Shown in pieces: positions 21,672 through 33,356 of a stretch of DNA of 64,000 bases. The notes under the pieces are model-generated. The model was given only the letters and a program-made list of their open reading frames with translations. It had not been told where the DNA came from and made no database searches. Every line of letters begins with the position of its first letter. The first letter of the stretch is position 1. Source of the DNA: Tubulanus polymorphus (Eukaryota > Nemertea > Palaeonemertea > Tubulaniformes > Tubulanidae); contig NC_134031.1 of the NCBI RefSeq assembly GCF_964204645.1, positions 9,402,501-9,466,500 of the forward strand. The letters are read 5' to 3'. Both the position numbers and the translations under genes were made by a program.

Positions 21672-22690
21672 AGGCCAGCCGTAGGCTGAGCCTATTACTA
21701 TACAAATGGAGCGAATTTAAATGACATGGTTTCCACACAAAAGGCTCTTTTGCTTGCCGAGTGAGGGCATATTCGAACAAATCACGTATTTAAGCGTAAT
21801 CCATTCTCGGAATCGTAGCGAGCAGAATTTTGAAATAGGGTCTCATAAAAATGTTTTCTGCATTTTTCACGAAAGTTAAATCGGGAAAATTTCAATTTTT
21901 ATCAGCCAATCAGGAAGTTGTGTCTTCCCTGTGATTGGTTTATCTGAAAATATCAGCAGCTGTTCACGTGAATTATCGCGATTTCATTACTGGCGCTTTT
22001 GCGCATGACGTCATGTATCAACACGCGACAATACTTCCGCGTTCGCTATGTGTTCGCTGATTGGCCCATTTACTGGGAAATTCCACAGAAGCCTAATGTG
22101 GTTTGTTACAAGCGCTGTGATTGGCCCGACCCGATTCTGGCATGGCTTTAGCTTAGTGGGTTCGAATCCCTTGACGGGTGAAGATGATGGATCCTATCAA
22201 TATCTATTGAAACAAATATACCGGAAGTGTTCCGGTTTGATATTTCGAGGTTTCTTTGAATTTTGGAGTGATATTGAAATCCGGTAAATACGGCAGCGGT
22301 AGATTGTGAAAACCCATTGCATGATATTTGTATTACTTAATCAACGAAAAGCGTCGGGGCTGCGCCAGGAGTTTTCGTGATTCAAGTAGCGCAATAGCCT
22401 ACTTCTTCGTGTTCGTCCACCTCAATTTTCACTCCGCCGATCTCTGACACGGCTCTGTCCCCGTCGGCGCTGTGATTGCACTTTCGTACCACCAAAATTT
22501 TTATATCTATATCAGGGAGGTCTGGAGAATAAAAAAGTCAAAATTTGGATATCACATAGGCCTGATTTCATCGGTTTAGTCGACCATGGTCGTTACGTTT
22601 CCGTACTTATTACCACCTAAAACCGTCTGAACAATTTTGTCACAACCAACATTTCGTTTACAGAAATCAGGTGTTCACGTGAATCCGCGG
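21672..22690 (+). mobile_element. Hairpin-started repeat (AGGCCAGCC), copy 2, with unassigned tail
   Basis: AGGCCAGCC-GTA-GGCTGAGCCT (21672-21693) follows GCTTTTT. TACTATACAAATGGAGCGAAT then matches copy 1 at 18443. A segment at 22048-22100 (GATTGGCCCATTTACTGGG, GAAGCCTAATGTGG) resembles 48728-48810. The 3' end is not found. The remainder to 22690 has no recognised feature. Confidence 0.45.
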
Positions 22691-22699
22691 TATCGTCTA

Positions 22700-23050
22700 C
22701 TGTACTGTTTTACTTCCAGGTTTTATTTTAAGATTTAAAATTGTATTTCAAGATCGATTTCTATGAAGTCTTTAGTTGATTTGGTGTTTGGGAGGAATTT
22801 TTATTTGCTCTACAGAAAATTCATCCTTGACAATTGCGCAAGGTTCGCGAAAAAAAGGTTTTACCAAATCGGGTGTATGACCTTGATATGCTAATTAGCC
22901 ATGTGCCCGAATTGCAAATTCAATCAAATTTTATTCTGCCAAAAAATGTTAAATACAATTCGCTTTCCGAGAGTTAATGGTATGCTGCATGGAACAAAGT
23001 TGTTTTGAGATGGGTCTTGAAGCTATTGAGGTCGAGAGATAACCATCTCG
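22700..23050 (+). repeat. Repeat copy shared with 28640-29000
   Basis: AAATTGTATTTCAAGATCGA, GGAGGAATTTTTATTTGC and CAGAAAATTCATCCTTGACA recur in the same order at 28650-28750. The copy here lacks the GGACCATTGGTCC end and runs into a GCCC-family fragment. Confidence 0.7.
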
Positions 23051-23059
23051 ATAGTTCGT

Positions 23060-23713
23060 GAGAGTTCCAAAGTTTTGAAGACGCTTCAAGGTAATGTCTT
23101 GATATTTGTTTTATACGTGTATCTACCCTAGACACATCTTCAGGCCAAAAACTGGCTCAAGATGGCCGTACTGTGACCTTTTTTGTTCCCAAAAATGTCA
23201 ATTTTGGCCTGAATTCTGAGTACTGTAGCTTTCTAATGGTGCGCCATGTTTCATTGCAATTTGTAATGGGTATTCTTTGGAAAGGGATCTTTTATATCCG
23301 AGAGGGTATTTTTTACCAGGCAATTATGACGCACTTGGCAGCCATCTTGAGGTCATCAGTACTCATTCGTTGGTGGAAAAAAAGTTTTTCCACATCATAA
23401 TTGATACTTAAGCATATTTTGCTACTATAATCAATTGGAAAGTTGTAGCTCATGACATGTTCTATGATCGAGGTGAGTTTCAAGCTCATTAGTTTTTTTT
23501 ATGGCCACCAGGGGGCGTTGAACAATACAATAACTTAGTATTTCTATATTACATTCGTTCCTGCTGTCTGTGTTAACACACGATTTTACTATGTAAATGA
23601 TATTGAGCAGGGAGTGTATATTGATAAATATATTGATAAATATAACCCACAGATTACATCATTTATAAAAAGCAAATCTGACAGGCTGGCCATTGTGCCC
23701 CTTGGGGCTCTTG
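23060..23713 (+). mobile_element. GCCC-family element, 5'-truncated
   Basis: It enters the family body at GTTTTGAAGACGCTTCAAGG and includes one 145-bp unit (about 23405-23560) and the 3' hairpin GCCCCTTGGGGC (23697-23708) followed by TCTTGTTTAC. Between unit and hairpin is a ~120-bp segment also found at 28990-29060. Confidence 0.65.
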
Positions 23714-24530
23714 TTTACTCTAACGATAGATGGCGATTTCATCGCACAACTCCACAGTTAGTTTAATGCCTTTTACTACTAAAACAGATTATCAATGGTC
23801 ATTCTATGCAGTAAGTTAGTGAAATCATCTATTCTAATGGGTGCCGAACACGCTTGAATGGGTATATTTTCTGCAAAATACCCCCTCTCCACTGGTGATT
23901 GTGGCAGATTTTATCACTCTTATCAATAATGCTGCTAATTTTGCATGAAAAAGCAAAGAGATTCTATTCCCGGGGATACCAACAGGATGGTTTTAGTTAA
24001 AGTAGTAACAGAACGGTTTTGATAGGAGGAGGGATGATTTTTGATATTATAGGTGATAATAACAACAATAATAACATTTCTATGAAGAGACGTAATGAGT
24101 ACTCACTTTCTATGATTTGTATGTATGGAATATCTGCGTATTTCACTTCAGTGTATAAATATAGTTGTTTAGAGTATTCTTATAAATTGGATTATATTGT
24201 ATTCCTCTAGGCGTGCATTTTGGCAGTATCAGAGCTCTTGCGGTGGTGATGTGTTTTGAGAGGCTGGGTGGGGATGACCCGTTTGAGCCTTCATCTTATG
24301 TGCTAGTAACCTCTGATGCGACTCTGATGTATGCTGCTTCTTTAGATTAAATTTATGTACATACATGTGGAATTATGTTGATATTTAAGAATGTAAGTGA
24401 GTGATAAAGAAATGTTTTAAAGTAAAAGAGAAATGGATTAGTAATGTTGAAAATTAATGACTTGTATCAGATATTTGATCAATAGTGTTTCTTATAATTA
24501 TGTACGGTAATTGGTATTTACAATATGTAA
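23714..24530. other. Intron sequence, nothing assigned
   Basis: AT-rich, with short frames only. No repeat copy was recognised. Confidence 0.35.
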
Positions 24531-24536
24531 TGATGA

Positions 24537-24735
24537 GAGGCGCAGTGGCCAAGTGGTTTAAGCGGCCGATCACTGGTCTCGTCAATCCAGGGTTTTTGGA
24601 TCAAACCCTGGTGGCGACAGAGTTTCTTGGTCGAAGGTTCTTCTTTGGTCTCTCCCCATTGGGAAAAGGAAAAATCGAACCCGCTCATAATGCCCTGCGT
24701 GGGGCTTAGCGGTTGAGTGTGTTAAAAAAACAAAT
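24537..24735 (+). mobile_element. tRNA-derived SINE
   Basis: The head GGCGCAGTGGCCAAGTGG is a Ser/Leu-tRNA-like A-box region, and GGATCAAACCCTGG (about 24598) a B box. A tRNA-unrelated body follows and ends in a short A-run (GTTAAAAAAACAAA). There is no acceptor stem, so it is not a tRNA gene. Confidence 0.65.
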
Positions 24736-25904
24736 TAATGATGTATGTGTAATGATGTTATTCTTGATGTATTTAATGTCTCGGTAGTGTTATCGTAGTG
24801 TTATACACGCGCTATGCTGTTTTCACCTATCTTTGAAAAATGTTTATTGTATTATTATTGGTTGTGGATTTTAATCTTAGATGGACATTGTGCATTTTAA
24901 ACGCACTGTATATCATACAAGAAAAATGATTACTTAACCTTTTGTTCTATTGTCTTGGTCGGCTTTTATCCATGGCGTGTACTGTATCTGCCATTGTGCA
25001 TTGGTATGATGCTCTACTACTTTTAATGGCCGTTAACCAAGATTTATTACTCTGTATCGACACATCCATTATTATCCGAGGTTAATGTCTTCTAGGAATG
25101 CTGTTGTTGTATTAATGAAAGAAAATTTTCCTGTCTGATATCATTGATGGACCTTATGTTGCACTTAAAATTCTAATAAACACGGATTTGTAATTTTCCT
25201 AGTTTTGAGACTCTGGGGAAGGGCGGTATATGTGACAACAGTATTATTGAGTTTCAACGGCAATTAGCAATTCATAGACAGTGCTGCCATCTTCAAACAT
25301 TCTCGCAAACTATTCTAATTTCATTATGGAAACTTTCTTTCGAGATGAAACTTTCAAACTTAGGCTATAATAATTCCAGCTTTGAATATCATGTAACTTT
25401 TTGTACTGAGATTGAACCTCAGGAAATTACAGCTAATGTCACGTCGCTTCTCGAAGATATTGGTTTTCGAGAGCATTAACTGCTGATGACCACCATTAGT
25501 CAATCTTGATCACATTTTTATGGGAAACCATCATGTGTAACGTCCTTCCGTGATAATTTCAGTTGCCTAATAGCATTTTTACGAGCAACGCTGTTGCGCT
25601 AACGACAATCTAGCGGGTTTTGGGTATGTCGTTCTTGATGAAATTGGTATTTGACTACATATATTTGGTATTTTTGATGTCGGCCAGATGTTGAGATCAT
25701 TTTAACGAATAAAGTTATCTAACAGACAGGAACTCTGTGTGTTGCGACTTGTTTTTTGGACGTATTGTTTTATTATCTATCACTCAAGTAGAATTCAAAG
25801 ATCCCGTTTGTAACATTTGGATCATATTAGTACAACATAGAATTCTTCTTCAACTATATTTAGATCACAAAAATAACAAAAATGACTATGATTTATCATT
25901 TCAG
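24736..25904. other. End of MED24 intron 3, nothing recognised
   Basis: No exon-like or repeat features before the polypyrimidine tract of exon 4. Confidence 0.35.
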
Positions 25905-26028
25905 AAACCTTTCGTGAAATTGAGCAAACTGAAGCCAATGTAAGAGGAACTCTTAGCCAAGTTCAGAATGCTAGTATTACACCCTCTCTTAGAGAAAAGG
26001 TTGATGCAAGTCTAAAACTGCTAAACAA
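25905..26028 (+). CDS. MED24: MED24 exon 4
   Basis: It follows ATCATTTCAG and ends before GTAAAG at 26029. It reads TFREIEQTEANVRGTLSQ and then a Leu/Lys-rich helix. Similarity to vertebrate MED24 is low in this segment. Assignment rests on its strong splice sites, a phase that fits both neighbours, and its place between two clearly conserved exons. Confidence 0.82.
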
Positions 26029-26760
26029 GTAAAGTTCCTTTCATGTTATTCATTCCTGCAGTGCACTGATACATGTGATAAGGGTAAACAATCTACCGGA
26101 ATGTGAAAAATTTTCAAAAAATTCTTGTGCATCTGATGAACAACCATAACACGGTCTATTAGGCTTATTTGCGTGTTCTCAGATGAACGACGTAGACACA
26201 GTTTGCTCCACGCATTTCAGATACTTGTAGTCATTGTTTACACTATCAATATAAGCAAAATTTTCCACCATTAGAACCTTTGTAGGACTTATGGAGGGCA
26301 TGGCATTTTAACGACCACGGTGCTAGTGACGGAGGTGACGGGACGCATTTTTTTTTCAGATCATGAACTTTCGATCAGAGAATACCTTGTATAAAAACAA
26401 GCAACTTTCTAACAAAATTTTGTATTTTGTCCTGATACTCCTAGACCTTCGCTACGTCAACAGTTGGCACAGAGTTTTTACATTCGCTAAAATGTATACC
26501 GGTATTGAACTGGTCCAGTGCCTTGTTATCCTTGGCTTTAATAGAGGAGCACCTCAGCACACATATTTGCAATTACTTCCATGTTCCCATAATGATTGGT
26601 TTGCAGAGCTGAAGTTCAGCACCGCAAAACAATACTTCTAAACAAGAGCAGATATTAGAATGAAAAGGAAACTGCATATCTTAAGTGGCCTCAGTTCTGC
26701 ACACCATATTTCTAGATTTCTATGTTTTGTTGGTTTCATCATTTGCCGTTGATGCAGTAC
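26029..26760. other. Start of MED24 intron 4, nothing recognised
   Basis: A plus-strand frame (26363-26641) has no family motif. Confidence 0.35.
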
Positions 26761-26765
26761 ATTTT

Positions 26766-26898
26766 AGCCCACTTAGGACTTAAGTCCTGGCGGTTTTTTG
26801 CATTCACTTTTCATCCATTGTCCATCCGTCAGTAGGTGGAATCCAGTTATTTTGGGAAGTTTTAAAGACGCTTCAATGGATTGTCTTTATTGGTTTAC
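26766..26898 (+). repeat. GCCC-family 5' fragment
   Basis: AGCCCACTTAGGACTTAAGTCC start hairpin after ATTTT, then CATCCATTGTCCATCCGTCAG and the GGAATCCAGTTATTTTGGGA landmark. It is truncated after about 130 bp. Confidence 0.65.
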
Positions 26899-26912
26899 CT
26901 TTGTCAGCAGTA

Positions 26913-27038
26913 AAAGGGTATTCTGTTAATAAAAAAAGATTTGTTAGAAAATAGTCGGGACTATAAAAGGATATTTATAGCTAAAAATAAAGGGTATTCT
27001 GTTAATAAAAAAAGATTTGTTAGAAAATAGTCGGGACT
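26913..27038 (+). repeat. 50-bp perfect direct repeat
   Basis: 26913-26962 and 26989-27038 are identical, from AAAGGGTATTCTG to AGTCGGGACT. They are separated by 26 bp. The sequence lies just after the GCCC fragment. Confidence 0.9.
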
Positions 27039-28603
27039 CTTTTGACGAAAAAAACCTTTGTATCAATAAGCAGCTGATTTTTAAACGATTCTAATTCGCA
27101 TTAAAAACACCATACATGTCAACCAATATTGTGTAGTATATAGTTGAATTCGAACACTCCGTTTAGCCGTGGCTGACATGCTACAATCCTGCCTATGCGT
27201 TAAGATGAGACTGTTACGTAGTAGGGAAGCTGCAATCCGGGCCCTCTCTCATACGGCGTGGTGTAAGCTGCTTCGCCGATAGAATGATACAACGAGGGAA
27301 TATTGACCGTTGCTTCTGTCCGGCGATAAGATACCGCTCACACGTACATATTGTTCCTGTCGAGCTGGTGCACTGTAGTGTAAAAACAGATAGACAATTC
27401 ATTAAAAAGCCAAACTTGATAAACCCGACCACACAGAAAGAATCTGTTTAGTTGTGAAATGTTATAAACTTTATCAGTTCATTTCTAAATTGCCGGGTCT
27501 GATATATTAAAATATCATTGATCATGGCTTTAAAAAAAAGTATTGTTGTACAAGGTAGATATGTGGCTGGCTGTGTCAACTATTAAGTTCAGCAATGAGT
27601 TGAGAGACACGGTTTCAATTTTTCAGCGTTAGGTCTTGGCTTTGAATCCTGAAAATCCGGACAGAGTTTGTATGGAACTTAGAATACTTTCTCATCTCCC
27701 AAACAGCTAGATTTGATTTCAGCTTCAGCAACAAAAATATGAATACGACATCTGAGATGCTTTTGATTTAACGAAACCTTATAATTTATTAGGAGGCTTA
27801 TAATTTGTAATGATTATATGTATTTCATTTCAAAATCTATTAGGCCTTATTAAAATGGGTTACGTATTTAACTTCTCTTCCTTGTATAAACAACTGTTCG
27901 TCATTTAAAATCTAATTACCTTATACTTTCATACCATGCATTTCCTTCTATGTCAAGTATAAGCTGATAGAGCACCTTACTAAACCAATGTATGGTCTAG
28001 TATAGTGGATATGATTAACTCCTTCAATTCATTAACTTCTACGCTGAATCTAATAGTGCCCATGGGCACCTTGTTGAAGAAAATATGGACATGTTATAAC
28101 TTAAAAGATTTGATATTTGACAAATAGTATCACTGTCACAGTAAGTATTCATTTCCTTACGTGGAATTGGGGTTACCTAGGGTTTTGTTCTCCCCACCAG
28201 GGGGAGTTGAATATTAGAATATAGCCTCAAAGTTAATCTAATTTGTCCATAACATATGACCATTTCCAAGAAGCACGCAACCTGGGTCGACATTGTGCTG
28301 GATATGTGGATGCATAGGGCTACCACATATAAATTACTGATGTACTAAGTCTAGTCAAAATGACTTAACCGAATATATAGTGGTTTCAAAGTCCCCTGGT
28401 GGCAATTGCGTAAACTTGTATGTCACAGGCACTTGATTATGGGCTTTGACCTTGTTGGTGTGTTAAAAATGATAAAATTTATCGTAATATACAATAAAAA
28501 CAGTAGGTTGTGCTCCTTCTAAATAGCCGTGTGTGTTATTAACTGATGAGAATGATTTTGATGAAATCTTGGTACATTTCCCAGTGCGACATTTAAACCA
28601 GTA
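27039..28603. other. Intron sequence, nothing assigned
   Basis: Contains GGGGTTACCTAGGG and CCCACCAGGGGGAGTTGAA near 28170-28210, a trace of the tandem unit of the GCCC family. Otherwise unrecognised. Confidence 0.35.
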
Positions 28604-28636
28604 ACGCAGAAACCCGTTATTGCTGCTTTGCAACGA
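28604..28636 (-). repeat. Inverted 5' terminus of the GGGTTTCTGC family
   Basis: GCAGAAACCCGTTATTGCTG followed by CTTTGCAACGATATT is the reverse complement of the terminus at 13127. The rest of that element is not adjacent. Confidence 0.6.
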
Positions 28637-28639
28637 TAT

Positions 28640-29079
28640 TTTAAGTTTTGAAATTGTATTTCAAGATCGATTTTTGTGAAATATTTAGTTTGTTTGGTTT
28701 TTGGAGGAATTTTTATTTGCACTACAGAAAATTCATCCTTGACAATTGCGCAAGGTGCGGAAAAATAGCTTTATCTCAAATTGGGCAGATGATCTTGATA
28801 TTCGAATGTGCCATGTGCGAATATTGCGAATTCAATAAAAGTTTAATCTGAAAAAGCATCCAATTCAATAACATTTTATTGAACATAATAATATAAAATC
28901 CAATTCATTTTTATTCTGCATTCAAGACGAAGGACAAAAATTGATCTATTCTGCCATCTTCCCGTTGTGCTAATTATAAAAACATGATTGTACTCTGTAA
29001 ATTATATTGAGCGGGTAGTGTATTTTGACGAATATTACCCACAGATTGTATCTAGCCAGTGGACCATTGGTCCTTTATC
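28640..29079 (+). mobile_element. Repeat with GGACCATTGGTCC 3' hairpin
   Basis: The body matches 22700-22850. It ends CTAGCCAGTGGACCATTGGTCC-TTTATC (hairpin 29061-29073), the same 3' module as at 38505, 38673, 49373 and 50144. Confidence 0.6.
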
Positions 29080-29603
29080 ATTATTGAAGCTCGTCAGAGA
29101 CACACGTACATTTTGGCCTTGTCACTAAAGAAATGTGACACTTTGTTTAAAGATGTGTTTCCTAAGAAAACTCAAACACATGCAAAAATGCTAGCGGGAA
29201 AACAAATTCTCTGGCCTGGGGAAGTGTTAATCAATGAGTGGAGAATAAATAGCAAGGAAAATTCAACGAGAAACCTTTGTTTCTTTCTTAAATTTAGTCA
29301 GTCTAAGACTAAACCAGTGACAGTTGAAGATCTTGAACACAGGTAGCACAGTTCACGGCGGGCCTTCCTGGCAACCTGGATCATATTCCACATAACAATC
29401 ATATTATGATTCAGGGAGTTTACTCATTGAAAATGCACTCAAAAGTTAAATCAAAAGTTTTCTCTAACTTATAACTCATTACTTGGAAAGGGTTGGGCCA
29501 CACTGCTTATAATATGCTTCTAAATCGACCTATCCATTTTGTTAATGAAAACGTGGAATCTTTTGGTTAGTCAAAATTTTGATGATTCTGTTTTTGCTCA
29601 TAG

Positions 29604-29763
29604 AATTTCAGAGGTTTCTATCAATGGAACCAGTGTCTTGAACATGTCAAATAAAATTGGAAATCCAAGTGTTGCTGTTCTCATTCCTCAAGAAGCAGTT
29701 TTAAATCCGACTGGAGATATTCAACTATTTGTTGATCAGTTATTGCTGATTGAAAAATTGCAG
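29604..29763 (+). CDS. MED24: MED24 exon 5
   Basis: The acceptor TTTTTGCTCATAG is the only one that keeps the frame; the nearer TTTCAG at 29611 would not. The donor is CAG/GTAAAT at 29764. The block AVLNPTGDIQLFVDQL matches vertebrate GTMNLTGETQSLVEQL. It exits in phase 0, which fits the exon at 40406 directly and argues against a coding exon in between. Confidence 0.9.
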
Positions 29764-29887
29764 GTAAATGAGCTCTCATAGTGTTCCTTTTCGTTAAAAC
29801 TCCTATTTTTATTTCACGATATGATGTGTTCTATTGATGTATACTCTGATCTTAAACCATTTTGTTAAAAAATGCTTAAGACTTAAG

Positions 29888-29952
29888 CATGTTACAAAAT
29901 CAAAAGTTGGCCAGACACTTAGTGTCTTGCCAACTTTTGATTTTGTAACATG
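29888..29952. repeat. Near-perfect 65-bp inverted repeat (hairpin)
   Basis: Arms CATGTTACAAAATCAAAAGT... and ...ACTTTTGATTTTGTAACATG are about 31 bp each, with one unpaired base and almost no loop (ACTTAGT centre). It lies 125 bp downstream of MED24 exon 5. Confidence 0.9.
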
Positions 29953-29965
29953 ATTTTTGACCTTA

Positions 29966-29996
29966 TTAGGGTTTCTGCTGCTCAAGCAGAAACCCA
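29966..29996 (-). repeat. GGGTTTCTGC hairpin module
   Basis: TAGGGTTTCTGCTGCTCAAG-CAGAAACCC. On the minus strand it reads as the 3' hairpin followed by TAATAA. An ATTATTATTG-rich stretch lies to its right. Confidence 0.6.
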
Positions 29997-29999
29997 CTT

Positions 30000-31579
30000 G
30001 TAATTCTGTTGATTATTATTGTTATTATTGTAAATTTTCCACTTTCCAGCCAAAATTTTTTCATAAAATGTAACTCCTCTCAGAATCGACCACTAACAGC
30101 TTATATACGTAATTTTCATTTCTGTCAGAAATATAACTCAGCACCTGACTATTTCAAATTTGCGTATAGTAATTTATTAGCATTGGTTGACGTCTATGAC
30201 GTCATGCCAATGCTAGTAAAATGGATCGAAAATAGTGGTACGAAAAAATAGCTCTGACTCTTCTCATTTTCATAGTAACTTCAAATTGTCACTCCGTTCA
30301 TGTAAAACATTAGAAACAGCTGAAAATTACTAAAAAAAATGTGTCAATTATTCCCCACAACATAGCGTCGCCAAATTTCTGATTTAATGGACCAAAAAGT
30401 TATTCGATCGCATTTTTCTCGTTCATTATCTGGTAGATGAGATCGGGTAAAACAATCGCGTAGCGATATGTCCGCATTGACATTGTCAGTAAAGAATGGG
30501 GAACAGACTCTTCTGAAAAGAAAAACATAAAATTATGTACCTCCGGTTTATAAATATCACAGTGTTTGGATATCACTGTTATTCCAACTATCAGTATCCA
30601 TGGGATTATTTGGGATTAATTCTCAGCGTCAGAATACGTATTTCTAGAGCAGTGGAACGGCAGCCTACTCGTGACTGAAACCCGTATGTGATCGTGCGGG
30701 AACGCCTTTACTAAAGTTAAAACCATTTCATGATGACACGAAACGGTAAACGGTAGGCTACCACCATGATACGATTTCACCAATAAAGATAGATCATTGT
30801 AAGGGGTAGACTAAGACTGAGGCACTCGTCGACATATACCTCTACGACAAAATCACCACAACGCCGCTATATCGTTCTGAGTTGAATTTATTTCGGTATA
30901 AGGAAGCGATCAGATAAGATTAACTACCAAAAAAAACGATACACATATAACATACATTAGAAACTTTCATGTGCTACAGGTACCGACCGGTGCTGCCCCC
31001 CCATGTGCCACTTAGACTAGGAGGCTAATATTAAGTCACACTAAGTATAAAACCGATACGCTAATTTTAATAACATTAAACCAACACGCCCATAGAGAGG
31101 GCTAATAGTAGCAACTACGAAGAACAACCAACTCACCGAAAACGTTGCGGCAACAACAAAACTAAACTAAGGAACCCACACGGGTAAGAAACGCGACACG
31201 CGCCGAAAACACTAAACTCAGATTGCACAATGCGGACGGTGAGCCGGACACCCGTCAGAGCAGTAAAAAAAGGAAACGGACTGCAACAATCATTTTATTC
31301 AATTTTACCAGAGTTGTTTATTGGAGGAAAATATCATTGTTAAGTACGCCGAGAACAACCATGTTGTATCATCAATCAGTTGACCGACATTGCAAAAGGC
31401 GGTAGCACCCTCTTACGCACTCGGCAGAGATTCGCTTTGTAATGTGCGCCGGAAAAAAAATACCTTTTATTATCCTTTCCATGCGTTAAAAAATAGTGAT
31501 TGAATTTACGTGTTGTTTGTCGTAAATTGCAATATTGCGATGGTTATTTGCCGCTGCTGTAGTTTTTTGGAATTGAATC
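30000..31579. other. Intron sequence, nothing assigned
   Basis: Includes a C8 run at about 30998 and small frames without motifs. No repeat copy was recognised. Confidence 0.35.
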
Positions 31580-31581
31580 GA

Positions 31582-31760
31582 GCGGCCTCGGTAGAGATAA
31601 GGCGTGATGCTGTTGAATCCACTATTAATGCTGAGTGACAAGTGGGTTCGAGTCCTGCTGGCTGCGAACAGTGTGTGGGCAACACTTCAAAGGCCGTACC
31701 GTCGTGAGGTTAAATGAACAATCCAATAGGAATAGTCTTGGGAAACCAAGATCCAAACGA
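31582..31760 (+). mobile_element. Probable tRNA-derived SINE
   Basis: CGGCCTCGGTAGAGATAAGG resembles an A-box region and GTGGGTTCGAGTCCTGC (about 31642) a B box, 55 bp apart. The body continues into GGGCAACACTTC. The end is unclear. Confidence 0.4.
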
Positions 31761-32275
31761 CGTACGTAAAGCCAAACAAACAAAAAGACAAACAAACAAT
31801 CATCAGCCGGCCTCAGCGACACCAACGCCGGCATCGCTCTCTGCGACGTTTTGCATGTGTACATGCATCAGAGCTTGGAGCTCTGAGATCTGAGGGTCTT
31901 GCAATTGCATTCAGAAAAATCGTTCTGGTTTTGTTTTCATTATTCAGTGGGGCCTAACAGTTCATGCGTAAAAATGGGTTTTTGTATCCAAATCTTGATT
32001 GATATAAATATCTTGGCTGGGACATGATGGAAAACATCAGAATAAACTAGTTTCGTCTTTTTATCAGAATCGCATTAATGAGGTTTAACAGTACAAATAG
32101 CCTAGGCTAAATCGTTCGGCAGAAAATAAATTCATTTTCAGGAATAAAATCGTACTAGACAAATAGACCTTTAAAAGTCTGTGATCCTCCCAATCAATAT
32201 CGTCATAGAAGATTTGCCGGCAGATGGAAAACATTATAACCACTTAATACCACAGTATAATCTACCAATGCTTCA

Positions 32276-32295
32276 AGGCCCTTGGGCCTCTTGTT
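32276..32295 (+). repeat. 3' hairpin of a GCCC-type element
   Basis: AGGCCCTTGGGCCT followed by CTTGTT. Its start and body could not be traced in the 500 bp to the left. Confidence 0.45.
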
Positions 32296-32563
32296 ATGAA
32301 TCAATTCTGTGTAATTACCGGGTCTAAACAGCGACAAGAATAACGCAAAGCATTGTCATCCATTGATAAAAGTACATCCTGAAAAGCCTACAAATTACCG
32401 GACGACCACGAGCGTCAAACTCAACCGTAAATCGTGGATTCAGACTTCCAATTAGTCCGGATCCGTCTTTTACCGCGAACAATATACAGCCAACATGGTG
32501 GATGGTTGAAATCATTTTCAGCTTAAATTTATCGCAAATTTATGGCGAGTTTTAGGACTTTAA

Positions 32564-32855
32564 CCCTTTCAGTGCTGACTAATCAATACCCTATAGTGCT
32601 GGAGATACTTTGGAAAATTTTTAAAAATTCCACCCTGGTATGTTGAATAACGGAATTACCACTATAGTGCGTATACACCGCAGCGCGGTGGTATATCGTT
32701 ATTTACTAATATTTCACTATGTTTGACAGGTGCTGCCATCTTTCAATAGAGATAAAAACGAATTACTAATTACATCAATACACCGCAGTGCGGTGTACTA
32801 GCAAAATCCATCACGGATTCATACACTGCACTGCGGTGTAGATGCACTGAAAGGG
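32564..32855. mobile_element. piggyBac-type MITE with TTAA target site
   Basis: TTAA (32560-32563), then CCCTTTCAGTGC, and at the other end GCACTGAAAGGG followed by TTAA (32856-32859). CCC...GGG ends with TTAA duplication are diagnostic of the piggyBac superfamily. Inside are three palindromes of the form ACACCGC-NNN-GCGGTGT (about 32675, 32780, 32823). A partial copy lies at 39378-39617. Confidence 0.85.
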
Positions 32856-33356
32856 TTAATGAACTATGATCCCTAAAATGAGTCAATTGATTAATTCTAT
32901 TAGTAAATCAATTTACGTTGGCTACATTTCCTGAAGATTTCTGGCTCAAATCAACGTAATATGGACAGAAATGGTAGGGATTTTCATATGGAATTTTACT
33001 TCCGCGTTCACTTGATGACTCGGATCGATGACAACGACAGCAGAGTTTATGTAATTTAAGGTGAGAATCCACTAACCAGGGAATGTTAGACATGATTTCT
33101 TGGTCTAACTGCAGTTAAGGTTACCTTTCTACTGGGTGCTATGATATGAGTACATATGGTAGCAAATGAGTACTCGGCAAAGCAATGATCATTGTTGGCT
33201 ACCTACTTGCCTAATGCCTGGCTTTTTGGGGGATACGCCAAGAATAGATTTAGGCCTTAATGTTGTGTGTAGAGCCAGTGGAAAGCCTTAGTAGTTAGTA
33301 AGGGACTGGTTTACACTTATGTATACGACTATTTATTTCGATTACTTTCTTTTCAG

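Noticed and set aside
22145-22180. tRNA-like TAGCTTAGTGGGTTCGAATCCC
   Set aside because: A and B boxes would overlap with no room for the anticodon arm; too short to call a SINE.
24537-24620. Possible tRNA-Ser/Leu gene
   Set aside because: A- and B-box-like sequences are present but the ends cannot form an acceptor stem and a SINE-like body follows.
29059-29346. 95-codon open frame as an extra MED24 exon or small gene
   Set aside because: No family similarity recognised, begins inside a repeat 3' hairpin, and does not fit the MED24 phase.
29888-29952. microRNA precursor
   Set aside because: The arms are almost fully paired with no proper terminal loop, unlike a pre-miRNA; better read as a palindromic repeat.
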